Origin: Tupaia tana
Lineage: Eukaryota; Chordata; Mammalia; Scandentia; Tupaiidae
Assembly (NCBI GenBank): GCA_026018925.1
Contig: JAKSZU010000026.1
Coordinates: 13,445,127-13,509,126, forward strand
Reading direction: 5' to 3'
DNA: 64,000 nt
Below the pieces are notes generated by a model. That model saw only the letters and a program-made list of their open reading frames with translations. It was not told the DNA's origin and searched no databases. A program made the position numbers and the translations under genes. Below, piece after piece: positions 50,511 to 61,073 of the stretch. The stretch's first letter is position 1; every line of letters begins with the position of its first letter.

Positions 50511-51499
50511 TTATTTCTGTAGTCTTCTGTGGAGTTTTACTGTTCTGATTTTGCCCAGCAATAATGTATTTCTAAAAAGAACAGAAAAATCTATTTCAAA
50601 AAAAGATACTAGAAAAGAAAAAAGAAAAAGAGAGACAGACAGACAGACAGACAGACTAGAGAATGATACCCAGAAATGGAATGGAAACTTTTTGGGAATT
50701 GAATCAGGGTTAGGGACTAACTGGGTTTTTCTCTGACATGACTTTCTTCCTCTGAAGTCTACTCTGCTGTTCCTCTCACTGTGCCTTCTGCTTATCCCTG
50801 GTTCTGTTTCCTTCAAACCTCCGGACCCGGCTCCACCGGCACCTTCCTGCCAGGAGCTAACCTCGTGGCCTCACTGGTTCATGCCAACATGTGTTTCAGT
50901 CTCTGGGAACACCTTAGTTCTCTGGATATTCCTTAGTTCAAATTTCCAGAGGGAGTCCATGACAAATTTCCATGACTGGCCCAGCTCCCGTCTCTTCCTC
51001 ACGAGGCCAGTCTATGTCACCAGCCCCATCAGATCAGAGCAGGGGCTCATGTCTTATCGGGTATGGTCCAATCGGCCATAGGCCAGGGTCCCGGTTGTCT
51101 ATGCTCGTCTCTTAACCATGGTGTGAAGGTGGGCACATCTCTTCATGAGCATCTGGGCTAGGGCAGTCACAGTGATAGACAGCTTCAGCCCAACAGTCTG
51201 ACTGACTAGCTTGAATAATTTGGGGTCCAAATATCCAAATGGGCATTAGATTTTATGTTTCTGGTTTTTGCTTTGGACAAGTACATTAAGCTACTCTTGG
51301 TCCTTACTGGTCTTTGGGCTGCCATCATAACCTACATGATTTGGGGGGAAGGATGTTGGGACTGTGTACCCCAAGTATGTGACTCATCTGTACTCTCCTC
51401 AGGCTATAGCTACAGACAAGACAAATCCCAATTCGATCATTAGCTGAGGAGTTAGGTCAGTACAGTGCAGCAGGTTAATAACAGTACTGCCTTTCATGA
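50511..51499. other. unique sequence with a (GACA)n microsatellite
   Basis: (GACA)n at 50634-50656. The remainder (to 51499) shows no certain repeat; TATGGTCCAATCGGCC near 51062 is mildly reminiscent of the ATTGG repeat. No gene recognised. Confidence 0.35.
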
Positions 51500-51730
51500 C
51501 GGCATATTATTTACTGTATACTAGGTGCTGACACTTAGGGGTGTCATCCCGGTGCCTCCCCAAACAACTTCATAGTGAGGTAGGTAGTGCTATTCCCATT
51601 TCACAGATGCAGAAACTGAAGATCAAAGAGTTTAACCTCTTCCCAGGTCACAGATAGCTAGAAGGTAGTTGGGTTAGTGTGCAATCCACGCCTTTTGTAA
51701 TTCCAAATTCTGTGGACTTTACCATCTCCT
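51500..51730 (-). mobile_element. MIR
   Basis: Antisense MIR: AGTGAGGTAGGTAGTGCTAT, CCCATTTCACAGATGCAGAA, CCCAGGTCACAGATAGCTAG. Nearly complete. Confidence 0.82.
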
Positions 51731-52010
51731 AATATCACTCAGATTGTTTTCCTAAAACTGCCTTGTTTTTAAGTAGTTATCAAGAATTACCACCACCTCT
51801 CACCACCCCATGGCATTTTATCCAGAGAATAGTTTGTTGGACTTATACTTCTCTTGGTCTGTTTCTAGCCAGTGGCTCACGGCTGCAGGGATACTAGGGC
51901 AGTCCCATTCCTGGGGGACACAGGACTTCTCTGACAGGTGGCGTTGTTCATGGACTCCCTAGTGACCTTACTGAATGATCTTGTATTCTAGTCAAAGATG
52001 CTTCTGCCTT

Positions 52011-52196
52011 GGGGCCAGCAAGTGTTGTGGTGGTTAAGGTGCTGGACTCCCACATGGCTGACCGTGGTTTGAGTCCTGGGTCTGGCAGCTTGTTTTCTCT
52101 CTTTCCCTTTCTCTCTCTTTCTGTCTTTCTCTGGTCAAATTAAATAATAATAATAATAATAATAACAAATTAAATAAATAAGTAAATGATTCTTTT
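52011..52196 (+). mobile_element. tRNA-derived SINE, subfamily B
   Basis: Head GGGGCCAGCAAGTGTTGTGG and (AAT)n tail. Duplication AAAGATGCTTCTGC / AAAGATGCTCCTGC. Confidence 0.95.
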
Positions 52197-52243
52197 AAAA
52201 GATGCTCCTGCTCATGCTTCTTTCATTCCCTCTTCCTACTCTT

Positions 52244-52487
52244 TTTTTTTTTTTTTTTTTTGCTATAGGGCGCGGGCGCTCACCAGACAGAGAGAGACAG
52301 AAAGCAAGAAATCACCCCCCCGGGGGGATGGCCACACCACAATCCCTTCTCCTCCATTCTCCTCTCAGAATCTTGGGCACGCACGCACACGCACCCAGCG
52401 TCAGTTTAAACCACTGGATCCGGGACTCGAACCGCCGTCAACTACATGGGAGTCCAGCGACATAGCCATTACACTAACTGCTGGTCC
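52244..52487 (-). mobile_element. tRNA-derived SINE, subfamily A
   Basis: The reversed head ends ACACTAACTGCTGGTCC, with few CpG losses. Duplication CTCTTCCTACTCTT / CTCTCCCTACTCTT. Confidence 0.95.
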
Positions 52488-52834
52488 CCCTCTCCCTACT
52501 CTTCAGTTGGGATGGATCTAACCACATCAAGGTGAGCGTTCTCCACATGCCCCTACTTCCCCACCATGTCTCACAACCATTTCTCCTACTAAATATCTTG
52601 CATGTTTAACCCTGTTTCATCCTCTGCTTCTCAGGAGACCCAAATGAACACAGACACTATGGAGGCAACTCACAAGCCTCTCACTTTCATCCAAAGTTCT
52701 AGGGTTTGTCAAATAACTTCTTACTCCATATCTTATTTGACTTGTGGCTTTGGTGAAAAAAATGCCTAGAGACACAAAAGCCTTGAAGTTATTATAACGA
52801 TATTGACTTATTGGTTGATAACCCTGTCTTCTAT
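52488..52834. other. unique sequence
   Basis: No repeat or gene recognised. Confidence 0.35.
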
Positions 52835-52990
52835 TTGCTAAGCACTCAATGAGTTCCAAAGCACTTCAAGGTACATAACTTCATCTGGTTTTCACAGAAA
52901 CTCAGTAAAGCAGAGAGAGATATTTGATGTTAGTTGTAAGGAGACTGAAACTCAGAGATGTTAAAATGAATTCGTTAAAATTCCATAGAT
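52835..52990 (-). mobile_element. MIR
   Basis: Antisense MIR: TTTGCTAAGCACTCAATGAG, TTTTCACAGAAACTCAGTAA, GAGACTGAAACTCAGAGATG. Confidence 0.7.
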
Positions 52991-53084
52991 TCACGTCGCT
53001 GCTGTGCCTGAACGTTTTTCAGTGGTTCCCATTGCCTTCCAGATAAAGGCCAAACTAGGAATGCAATGTAAAAGTGCCCTGTGA

Positions 53085-53252
53085 GGGACCAGCGGGTGGC
53101 ATGGTGGTTAAGGTGCTGGACACTCCCACATGGCTGACCATGGTTCAAGTCCTGGACCTGGTGGCTTGCTTTCTCACTTTCCCTCTCTCTCTCTCTGTGT
53201 CTAACTCTGATCAAATTCAAAAAACAATGAATGGATAAATAAATAATTTTTT
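53085..53252 (+). mobile_element. tRNA-derived SINE, subfamily B
   Basis: Head GGGACCAGCGGGTGGCATGG. Perfect duplication AAAAGTGCCCTGTGA. Confidence 0.96.
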
Positions 53253-53389
53253 AAAAAGTGCCCTGTGATTTGTATATGTGGCCTTCAGGTTTAGCATAGG
53301 CTGTTCCCCTTTTCTGAAATACCTTTCCACACCCTTTTCTGGATATCAACCACTCATCCTTCCACTCTTTTCCTATAAGCTTTTTTTAA

Positions 53390-53646
53390 AATATATTTTA
53401 TTTTAGTTTGCTATAGGGCACATGCACTCACTGGCTTGAGATAGAGGCGGAGGGAGAGAGAGAAAGTGAGATCACCCCTCGGGGCAATGACCACACTGCA
53501 ATCCCTTCTCCTCCATTCTCCTCTCGGGATTTTGGGCACACATGCACACACCAGGCATGTTACTCAAGCTGCCAGGTCCACGTCTCGGAATGCAGTCATC
53601 CAAGTAGAATCCAGCGACTTTAACCACCATGCCACCTGGCTGGCCC
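53390..53646 (-). mobile_element. tRNA-derived SINE, subfamily C
   Basis: The reversed head ends CCATGCCACCTGGCTGGCC. Its left T-rich edge adjoins CCTATAAGCTTTTT. Confidence 0.88.
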
Positions 53647-53655
53647 AGAGCTTTC

Positions 53656-53905
53656 TGGGACCAGTAAGTGGCATGGTGGTTAAGGCACTGGACTCCCACA
53701 TGGCTGACCTTGGTTTATGTCCTGGATCCGGCAGCTTGAAACTCACTTGGGCACATGTGTATGCATGCCCAAAATCCTGAGAGGAGAAGGGAGGAAAAGA
53801 AATTGCAGCATGGCCATCACCCCTGGGGGCGATTTCTCACTTTCTGTCTCTCTGTCTCTTTGGTGAGTGCACACACCATCTAGCAAAAATCTCTCTCAAG
53901 AAAAA
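53656..53905 (+). mobile_element. tRNA-derived SINE, subfamily C
   Basis: Head TGGGACCAGTAAGTGGCATG; tail of AAGAAAAAG type. It stands head-to-head with the preceding minus-strand SINE, an inverted pair about 10 bp apart. Confidence 0.9.
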
Positions 53906-53984
53906 GAAGAGAAGGAAGAAGACAGGGATTTCTGAGTCATGTGCTCCTTTGGGTCCACTGCCCTTTATTCTCATTCATTACATA

Positions 53985-54190
53985 GCACGTTGCAAGCTAT
54001 ATTGTAATTTGCGCTGTAATTACTTGGTCCTCACAACAAGCTGCTAAGTAGAAATAATCGTCATTAGTTTACAGATGAAGAGACAGAATTAGAAAAGTAG
54101 AGTGTCTTCACACAGTGGCCATTGGGATCATGTGACTTGATGCATTTAGCACAGGACTTGGTACACAGTAAGTGCAGAATAACTACAGGA
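53985..54190. mobile_element. MIR fragments (- then +)
   Basis: Antisense MIR (GTCCTCACAACAAGCTGCTA, TTTACAGATGAAGAGAC) runs to about 54110. The sense MIR tail follows (GCACAGGACTTGGTACACAG, TAAGTGCAGAATAAC). Confidence 0.7.
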
Positions 54191-54221
54191 GTGCCTAGGT
54201 ATTCCATTCAGAAATGGCTAT

Positions 54222-54222
54222 G

Positions 54223-54253
<31 letters not shown>

Positions 54254-54310
54254 ATATCTATATCTATACATACATGCGCGCACGCACACACACACACACA
54301 CACACACACG
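54222..54310. repeat. compound (TA)n-(GATATA)n-(CA)n microsatellite
   Basis: TATATA, then GATATAGATATA and TATCTATATCTATA (self-complementary), then a (CACACA)n of about 24 bp. It adjoins the AT-rich edge of an MLT1 LTR. Confidence 0.95.
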
Positions 54311-54314
54311 GAGT

Positions 54315-54797
54315 GAGAGAGAGAGAAGAGGAAGGGGAAAGATTTCTTAATTTGTAACAAGAAATCATCTCACATGATTACGGAGGTTGAGAATTCCCAA
54401 GAGCTGGTTAAGCTGAAGACCCAGGAGAGCCAAAGCATAGTCCCACATTGAGACTGAAGGCCTGAGAACAGGAGGCAAGTCCTATTCTGAAAGCCTGAGA
54501 CCCAAGAAGAGCTGATGTTTCAGTCCAAGTGCAAAGTCAGGAAGGACTTACGTCTCAGTCCAAGCAGTCAGGGAGGGGACGTGCTCTCTTTCTTTCCTCT
54601 TTTGTTCTGTTTAAGTCTTCAACTGAATGAATGAGACCAACTTATATTAGAGAGAATATCATGTTTAACTCAGTCTACCAATGAAGTGTTCATCTTACCA
54701 GAAATAACCTTACAGACATACCCAGAATCATGTTTGGTCAAATGTCTGGGCACCCTATGGTCCAGTTACCTGAACACATAAAATTAACCATTACATA
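54315..54797 (-). mobile_element. MLT1-type LTR
   Basis: Antisense MLT1 in order: CATGATTACGGAGGTTGAGA, CTGAAGACCCAGGAGAGCC, GAAGGCCTGAGAACAGG, CCTTACAGACATACCCAGAA, GTCTGGGCACCCTATGGTCC, and the end ACACATAAAATTAACCATTACA. Near full length, non-coding. Confidence 0.87.
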
Positions 54798-54870
54798 GAC
54801 TAACTACCCAAGGTTGCATGGCAGTGTATATAGCAAGGCTGAGGTATAAACATTGCAGAGGCTGTTTCTT

Positions 54871-54927
54871 TTTTTTAAAAAAAAAGTATTTATTTAATTT
54901 TATTTGTTCATTCACTTATTTTAATTT

Positions 54928-54969
<42 letters not shown>

Positions 54970-55063
54970 AAAGTGAGAAAGCAAGCCACCAGGTCCAGGA
55001 TTGGAACTGTGGTTGGCCACGTTGGAGTGTCCAGCACCCTAACCACCACACCACCTGCTGGTC
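54871..55063 (-). mobile_element. tRNA-derived SINE, subfamily B
   Basis: A (GA)n of about 35 bp at 54932-54966; the reversed head ends CACCACCTGCTGGTCCC. Flanks GCAGAGGCTGTTTCTT / CTGGAGGTTCTTTC. Confidence 0.92.
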
Positions 55064-55179
55064 CCTGGAGGTTCTTTCACACACCGATGTTACTGCCCCT
55101 ATGGACGAGACAGCTGTAGAGTGGTGACACCTGCATGATCTATCTGCAGTTGGTGCAGTTCTTGAGGACCTTCTATCTG

Positions 55180-55270
55180 CCTGACTGTGCTTGGCATTGT
55201 ACTCACATCCCCGTGACCTTTCACTGCCAATATCTCTAGATGCATGAATATTTGTTGAATAGATAAATCC
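55180..55270 (+). mobile_element. L2 3' end
   Basis: CTTGGCATTGTACTCACATC, then GCATGAATATTTGTTGAATA matches the sense L2 terminus. Confidence 0.6.
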
Positions 55271-55964
55271 CTTTTGGCAGAGAGAATAACTCCCTTACTG
55301 TGGATTTGAACCCAGGATTCTCTGACTGCCCGGCCAGTACCCCTTACATGGCAATGCCTTTCCTGGATGGATGGTTTTGTGGTCTCAATCCCACCCTCAA
55401 GCAACATGCCCTCCTAGAGCATGACTTGGGCCTCCCGGGGGCCACGAGAGGTGAGGAACCGGGAATCTTAGCTGACCGAGGAGGACGTTTAGCGGGAAGG
55501 CATTCTTCCCTGGCCAGAGCAGACCTGTCCAGCTTGGCCAGCTCTCCGTGGCACTGTGGGGCAGGTAGGTGAGCAGATCCGAGGTGCGTAAGTCCAGCCA
55601 AACACTTCGACAGGCAGCTGGCATTTGATCTAACCTTTTCTTCAGCAGATTCCCCAGATACACAGGCATCTGCTGGGTAGCTTTGTTGAGAGGATTTGTG
55701 TATTCCTTCTTTTCTGTTCTTTTTAAATCTCAGCAGCAGCTGCTCCTCTCTCCGTGGCAGGTCCCGAGTGTCTCAGACAGGCATCAGTATTGACAGCAAA
55801 GGCCCCATGGCTTGGCAGGGAATGCCATTCCGGAGGAGCCGAGCACGCTTGTTAGGATGGCTTCTTGGCACCCTTTGGCAGTCCCAGTGACTTGGCTCTG
55901 AGCACGTGACTGTGGATCAGTGGGAGGAGGGGCCATCTGGATTAGGCTGTCTTAGTGCCGAGAC
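55271..55964. other. unique sequence with splice-like signals
   Basis: A strong acceptor-like pyrimidine tract (TTCTTTTTAAATCTCAG) ends near 55734, and another (CTAACCTTTTCTTCAGCAG) near 55649. Overlapping frames on both strands reach 102 codons; one minus frame reads plausibly but is not recognised. No repeat identified. Possible exon or pseudogene material. Confidence 0.3.
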
Positions 55965-56215
55965 AGTATAGAGTAGGGATTTAGGGCCATGAGTTCTGGA
56001 ATCGGGGATATTTAGCTTTCTATTTCTTGCTATCCATGTGACCTGGAGAAAGGGCACTCACCTCTCTGAACCTGTTTCCTTATCTGTAAAATGGGAATTG
56101 TGATAACATGTACAAAGGCTTGCCGTAGGGTCACATGACTCAATGCAGTTAGCACAGGGCCAGGCACACAGTGAGTACACAGTAACTTCAGCAGTTCCTG
56201 GTATCCCTCTCAGAA
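55965..56215 (+). mobile_element. MIR (near full length)
   Basis: Sense MIR: GAGTTCTGGAATCGGGG, ATCCATGTGACCTGGAGAAA, CCTTATCTGTAAAATGGG, GCACAGGGCCAGGCACACAG. Confidence 0.85.
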
Positions 56216-56239
56216 ATGGTCACATCCAAAGGAACTGGT

Positions 56240-56419
56240 CTCTCTCCTTAAGATTGAAGAATCCCTTGTCAATCTCCCTACAGATTTCCCCTCATGGTTA
56301 ATTGGCCGAGGCTGGGTCACATGCTCACTCCTAAACCAATCACTGGCTAGAGGAATAGAATGGCCATGACTGGCATAGGCCAATGTCTCACATGGTAACT
56401 TCAGATTGATATTCAGTCA
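56240..56419. other. ATTGG/CCAAT-type old repeat
   Basis: TTAATTGGCCGAGGCTGGGT, CACATGCTCACTCC, AAACCAATCACTGGCTAGAG parallels the element near 37370. Family name unknown to me. Confidence 0.45.
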
Positions 56420-57175
56420 AACGTAACCATCCAAGTCAAGGAGAGGGAAATACAACTCGTAAGGAGAAAAGTCAATCCGTTGTAACCAACCCAGAGTAGA
56501 CACAGATGTTAGAATTAATTGACAAGGACAATGAAGCACTTATTCTAACTATATTTCATAATTTAAAAAAATGTGTTAAGTAGAACTATGGAAGACATAG
56601 GGCCAAGAGGTGGCGTGGAGATGAAGAACTGGATCCCATATGGCCAACCGAGCAGTTCAAGTCCCAGACCTGGTGCTTGAAAAACACTCTGGGCATGTGT
56701 GCATGTGTGCCCAAAGTCCCAAGAGGAGAATGGAAGAGAAGGGATTGTGATGTGGCTGCCCCCACAAAGAGGGTGATTTCTCACTTTTTCTCTATCCAGT
56801 GAGCCTACTCACCTTAAAGAAAAAAAAATAGAAAAAAGAAGAAAAGAAACATGGAAGATATAAAAAAAGGAACCAAGTTAAACTTATGAAAACTACAACG
56901 TGAGCCATGAAAGATACAGTGATGAGGGTTAATAGCAGATGAGACATTACCGAAGGAAAAAAAAAAGTGAACTCAAAGGCTTCACAATAGAAACGATCCA
57001 AAGAATCAAACATGGAGAGAAAACAATGTTTTAAAAAATGTAGCATAGCATTAGCGGGCTGTGGGACAACTTTGAGCAGCTTAATATATGTGTAATTGAA
57101 GTCTCTAAGAAAGAGGAGAGAGGAAAAGGATGGAAAAGATAGTTGAAGAAACAGTGGCTGATGAATGCATGGTGA
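56420..57175 (+). mobile_element. old L1 (L1ME-like) coding remnant, split by a SINE
   Basis: After the SINE the strand reads ATGAAAACTACAACGTGAGC, GAGGGTTAATAGCAGATGAG, GGGCTGTGGGACAACTTTGA, GTAATTGAAGTCTCTAAGAA. This is the order of an old L1 5' open-frame region. Frames are broken. Confidence 0.72.
56600..56847 (+). mobile_element. tRNA-derived SINE, D/C intermediate
   Basis: Head GGGCCAAGAGGTGGCGTGG. Duplication ACTATGGAAGACATA / AACATGGAAGATATA inside the L1. Confidence 0.93.
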
Positions 57176-57237
57176 GCCCCTGATCCAAGCCTGATATTTT
57201 TCCTAGGTTAAGAGTGTATCCAGCTTTAGTCCTCCAT

Positions 57238-57242
<5 letters not shown>

Positions 57243-57268
<26 letters not shown>

Positions 57269-57525
57269 GGAGAGATTTTCGCTATAGGGCGCGTGCGCTC
57301 GCCAGACAGAGAGAGAGAGAGACATAGAGACAGAAAGCGAGAAATCACCCCCCGGGGGGGGGATGGCCACGCCGCAATCCCTTCTCCTCCATTCTCCTCT
57401 CGGGATCTTGAGCACGCACACACACGCGCCCGGTGTGAGTTTTAAGCCACCGGGTCCGGGACGCGAACCGCGGTTGCCTATGTGGGAGTCCAGCGACATA
57501 GCCATTACGCTAACTGCTGGTTCCC
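57243..57525 (-). mobile_element. tRNA-derived SINE, subfamily A (well preserved)
   Basis: It keeps most CpGs (GGGCGCGTGCGCTCGCCAGA; ACGCGCCCGGTGTGAG) and begins with a 27-bp T run. Duplication AGTCCTCCATGTTCT / AGTCCTCCGTGTTCT. A strong candidate for a recent insertion. Confidence 0.97.
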
Positions 57526-57589
57526 AGTCCTCCGTGTTCTAAAGAGATTCTAATTTCATCTTTTGGTTCATTTTATAATAACTAAGCCT

Positions 57590-57840
57590 TATGTGTGTTT
57601 ATGAGAGCCCAGGTTCTGTGTTAGTTTCTTTATTTGTACTAACTTGTTAAGTCCTTACATCAACCCTTTGAGGAATATTTATATATATATATAGTATATA
57701 TATATATATACTATATATATGCCACTCCCCATTTTATATGTGAGAAAACTGAGGTACACAGAGGGTTAAGTAGCTCACCCAGGTTATAGTTGATGGGAGC
57801 AGTGTTGGGATTTGAACCACTGAGCTCTGCTGACTCCTGG
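57590..57840 (-). mobile_element. MIR containing an AT palindrome
   Basis: Antisense MIR: CCTTACATCAACCCTTTGAG, CCCCATTTTATATGTGAGAA, CACCCAGGTTATAGTTG. The (TA)n expansion at 57671-57721 sits in its middle. Confidence 0.8.
57671..57721. repeat. (TA)n palindrome inside a MIR
   Basis: ATATATATATAGTATATAT followed by ATATATACTATATATA is self-complementary around the GTAT/ATAC pair. It replaces the TATTATTAT spot of MIR. Confidence 0.92.
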
Positions 57841-57879
57841 AGGTCCTGATTATATCTAGTTCAGACTGTTTGTTTTAGA

Positions 57880-57985
57880 GTGCATGAAACTGAGGCCCAG
57901 AGAGGCTGAGTGTCTTGCCAGAGTTTGCACAGCAAGTCAGTGGCAGAACCAGGGCTAGAATCTGATGCCTAGCTCAGAGCTCTTT
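57880..57985 (-). mobile_element. MIR fragment
   Basis: Antisense MIR: GAAACTGAGGCCCAGAGAGG, CAGCAAGTCAGTGGCAGAAC. Confidence 0.75.
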
Positions 57986-58032
57986 TTGATTCCCCCAAAC
58001 ACCTCTCCAACAAGACTGTTTAGTCAATGTAT

Positions 58033-58110
58033 TGGGCCATTGGAAAAGTCATGACATATTTTCCTATGTTTTTCAATGCAAAAAATGAGTCATGACTTTT
58101 CCCATGACTG
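58033..58110. mobile_element. palindromic MITE, mariner-like, copy 5
   Basis: The left arm TTGGGCCATTGGAAAAGTCA and right arm TGACTTTTCCCATGACTGTC are inverted around a loop that includes CCTATGTTTTTCAATGC. It follows GTA. Confidence 0.8.
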
Positions 58111-58183
58111 TCAACATTTGCAGTCATTTTCCTAAGCCCGGACAGGCCAGAGGCCTGGGAGAAGTTTTCTTTCTGTCTCCTTT

Positions 58184-58446
58184 TTTTTTTTTAATTTTTT
58201 TTATAGAGAGGTTTTTGCTAAAGGGCACGTGTGCTTGCTAGAAAGACGGAGAGAGACGGAAAGCGAGAAATCATCCCCTAGGGAGGATGGCCACGCCACA
58301 GTCCCTTCTCCTCCATTCTTCTCTCAGGATCTTGGGCACGCATGCACATGCTCTTGGTATGAGTTTAAGCCACTGGGTCCGGGACTGGAACCATGGTTGA
58401 CTACGTGGGAGTCCAGCTATGGAATCATTACACCATCTACTGGTCC
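58184..58446 (-). mobile_element. tRNA-derived SINE, subfamily A
   Basis: The reversed head ends ACCATCTACTGGTCC. Perfect duplication TTCTGTCTCCTTT (58171-58183, 58447-58459). Confidence 0.96.
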
Positions 58447-58679
58447 TTCTGTCTCCTTTATTTTTTTTTTTAAATCTTCCAGTGTTATTTCTAGGGCCAT
58501 TTGTAGTCAAAAGAACTGTTGGGAGTGGATAAAAGGAGTGAATTTCTAGTAGCAGGATTTGAGATATCTGTTCTGGAATGCTTCATGGTGGCGGTGGACT
58601 CTTACTGATTCCTCTAAAACCCCAACTATTTATTCCCTCTTGCTTTATTCATTTACTTGGTCAACTTGCTGGTGCTTCC

Positions 58680-59310
58680 AAGTTTTAGGGAGTTTGCTTG
58701 GTAAAAACAGATAAGGCATCCTTTCTGTTCTTGGAGGAAGGTAGAAAAGTAAACAGACAACAGTCACTATGGTAAGTGTTAGGACACAGGCGTGGAAGAG
58801 AATGCTTATCTCACTAGTGGGCTTATCAGGGCAGGCTTCCTGGAAGAGGTGATGTGAGTTGATTTTTGAAGGGCCGGCTACAGTGTCCTTTCTTCCCCAC
58901 TTGAAGATGAGTTCTGTGAAAGTCTTTGAGTGCTTCATTGGCTTGTAACATCCCTAGCTGTCAGAGTACTGCGAAACATTGTAGGTACTCAATAAATATT
59001 TGTGGAATGAATGCATACCACCATCACCACCAACAACAAAACGATGCAGGAAGGGATTCCAAGCAGAAGGAATAACATGTGTAAAGGGACAGAGGGTAAA
59101 GGAGTTTGTGCACGTGGGCCGAGGAGGAAGCCCACTGTGGCTGTCGTGTAAGGTACACAGAAGGCGATACATGAACAGAGGCCGATTATCAGAGCATAAG
59201 AGGGATCTGGAGCCATAAGCTTAATGGAGACTTGGCTCTGATGGCAATGAAGAAGAAAAGACAGGTTTCCAGCAAAGCTGTAGCATGAACAGCTTTGTAC
59301 TTTTAAAAGA
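58680..59310 (-). mobile_element. L2 3' region, with an L2 end in opposite orientation inside
   Basis: Antisense L2 (AGGGCAGGCTTCCTGGAAGA; later GGGATTCCAAGCAGAAGGAA) is interrupted at about 58880-59015 by a sense L2 terminus (GTAGGTACTCAATAAATATT, then GAATGAATGC). Confidence 0.72.
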
Positions 59311-60252
59311 TTATCCCGTCTCTTACGTGGAGAAAAAAACGGGGGGTGGTGAGGGAGAGATGGGGGCCGAAAGCCCAGAGCGGCATCCGTTCAACTAGTC
59401 GGCGTAGGACCCACGGTGACAAAGCCAGGCTTGACTGAGGGGCACAGGATGGGGTGGCTCTGGAGGCTGGAGGGAGACGTGGTCCCTGACTCGCCTTCCG
59501 TGGCCTCCTGCTGGAAGGTGTGTGGTCATGCAGAAAGCCCATTACCACCCCACCAGGAGAAGCTTCCCCTGGTTAAAATTCCGGTCCACGGTGTCTTGTA
59601 TTAAAGCTGATATTAAGCCATAAAATGTAATATGTTATGACACCATAAAATGCAATGTAATTGCTATAAAACCATAAAATGTAATGTAACGGGCGCAGTG
59701 TCCATTACCCCGCTTCGCAGTCTGCAGCGGCTAGCTTCCTCTCTGCTTTTAGACAAACAAACAATTCCTATTCATTGCTACCTCTGGAGAAAGGTATAGG
59801 AAAATCATCCCGGATGAGCGTGCACTGTAACACCAACACCGGAGGAGGAGGCGATGTGTGTGGATGAAAATCCGCAGGCTTTGTCGTGCGATAGAACCTA
59901 CATTCCAATTCGGATTCAATAATGTCTACAGTGAGATCCCGAAAGGCAGGGCCAAAGAGGGGGATTCAGACTAGAATCTCCCGAAGTCACACGGCCTAGT
60001 TCTTCCCCGGCTCTGACCTGCTTTCCTCACTCTCCTCCTCCTGGAAGGTAATATCCGGGGGGGGGGGGGGGGTCCTACGCCTCTAGATCAGTCATTAGCC
60101 CAGGATAAGTCCCAGGAGATGGAACCTTCCAGGCATCGTCAAGCAAAGCATGCAAGTGTGAGCTGTTAGCCCTTAACAATTGCAGGTGCAGGTGGGAAGA
60201 GGGTGGTACCAAGCGTATCTGCCGCAAATAACTCAGCATATATAGCCGTGTT
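59311..60252. other. unique, CpG-containing sequence with a short tandem repeat
   Basis: Contains CATAAAATGTAAT-type triplicated units at 59617-59690 and a 15-17-bp G run at about 60057-60073. CpG-bearing unique DNA lies at 59700-59990. A faint antisense MIR (CCGAAGTCACACGGCC) lies near 59980. No gene recognised. Confidence 0.35.
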
Positions 60253-60345
60253 GGGGCCAGTGGGTGGCGTGGTGGTTAAGGACGCTGGACTCCCACATGG
60301 TAGACCGCAGTTTGAGTCTGGACCTGGCAGCTTGATTTCTCACTT

Positions 60346-60377
<32 letters not shown>

Positions 60378-60426
60378 ACTCACTCATTCTGTCCCTCTCT
60401 GGTGAAATTAAAATAAATAAAGTTAA
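60253..60426 (+). mobile_element. tRNA-derived SINE, subfamily B
   Basis: Head GGGGCCAGTGGGTGGCGTGG; (TC)n at 60345-60373; tail AAATTAAAATAAATAAAG. Confidence 0.92.
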
Positions 60427-60427
60427 A

Positions 60428-60429
<2 letters not shown>

Positions 60430-60469
<40 letters not shown>

Positions 60470-60470
60470 C
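60430..60470. repeat. (TG)n microsatellite at a SINE tail
   Basis: ATATATATG, then about 34 bp of TG. It probably arose from the A/T-rich SINE tail or its target duplication. Confidence 0.95.
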
Positions 60471-60662
60471 TATATCTATGTCACTTTGGGTAAAGGACTT
60501 CCCCCCCCCAAGCCTGAATTTTCTCATTATAAAATGCTGATAGTAGTATCTACATTATAAGACATTTGCATAAATTAGATGAGATCATAAGGAGTCTTGC
60601 ATAGTTCCTGACTTATGGAAAATGCCTTAATATGCAGATATTCGCTCATGCATAGGCGATGG

Positions 60663-60774
60663 ATTGAAAAGTTCATGGAAAATGTGTATTATGAAAAAGC
60701 GACGCACGATATCAAATTTTTTTTTGCACCAAAATAAACTCACACTTGAATTTCTTTTAGATAGTTTTTAAAGT
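60663..60774. mobile_element. second palindromic MITE family, copy 2
   Basis: TTGAAAAGTTCATGGAAAAT on the left; on the right GAATTTCTTTTAGATAG and TTTTTAAAG, loosely inverted. Core TTTTTGCACCAAAATAAACT is shared with copies 1 and 3. Confidence 0.65.
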
Positions 60775-60839
60775 CTCCCATATTCACATATGAAGTGTCC
60801 CGTGCACGTACTCAATGTATTTTTAAATGATATAATATG

Positions 60840-61073
60840 GGCCCACCCTGCAATGCAGCAGTTAAGCACTATGTGGAAGGAGCTGAATCCCACGTGGCCA
60901 GCCAAGGTTCGAATCCCAGCCCTGGTGACTTGACAAACACGCTCTGTACATGTGCACTTGTGCCCAGGATACCGCCAAGAAAGAGGAATGTAGGAAAAGG
61001 GATTTGGTGTGATCAAGTTTCTCTGAGAGGCTCGCCCTCTGACTCATGTACAAGCCCTCTGGCATAAAAAAAA
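60840..61073 (+). mobile_element. tRNA-derived SINE, subfamily D
   Basis: Head GGGCCCACCCTGCAATGCAG, box B GGTTCGAATCCC, ending GCCCTCTGGCATAAAAAAAA. ATAATATGG flanks it on both sides. Confidence 0.88.

Noticed and set aside
55344-55669. Protein-coding exon on the minus strand
   Set aside because: One frame reads plausibly (for example MPVYLGNLLKKRLDQM), but there are no strong bounding splice sites and a competing frame is open. No known domain.
57243-57525. tRNA gene call at SINE heads
   Set aside because: Box A and box B are present, but the sequence does not close into a tRNA with an anticodon arm. It is continuous with a SINE body and target duplications.
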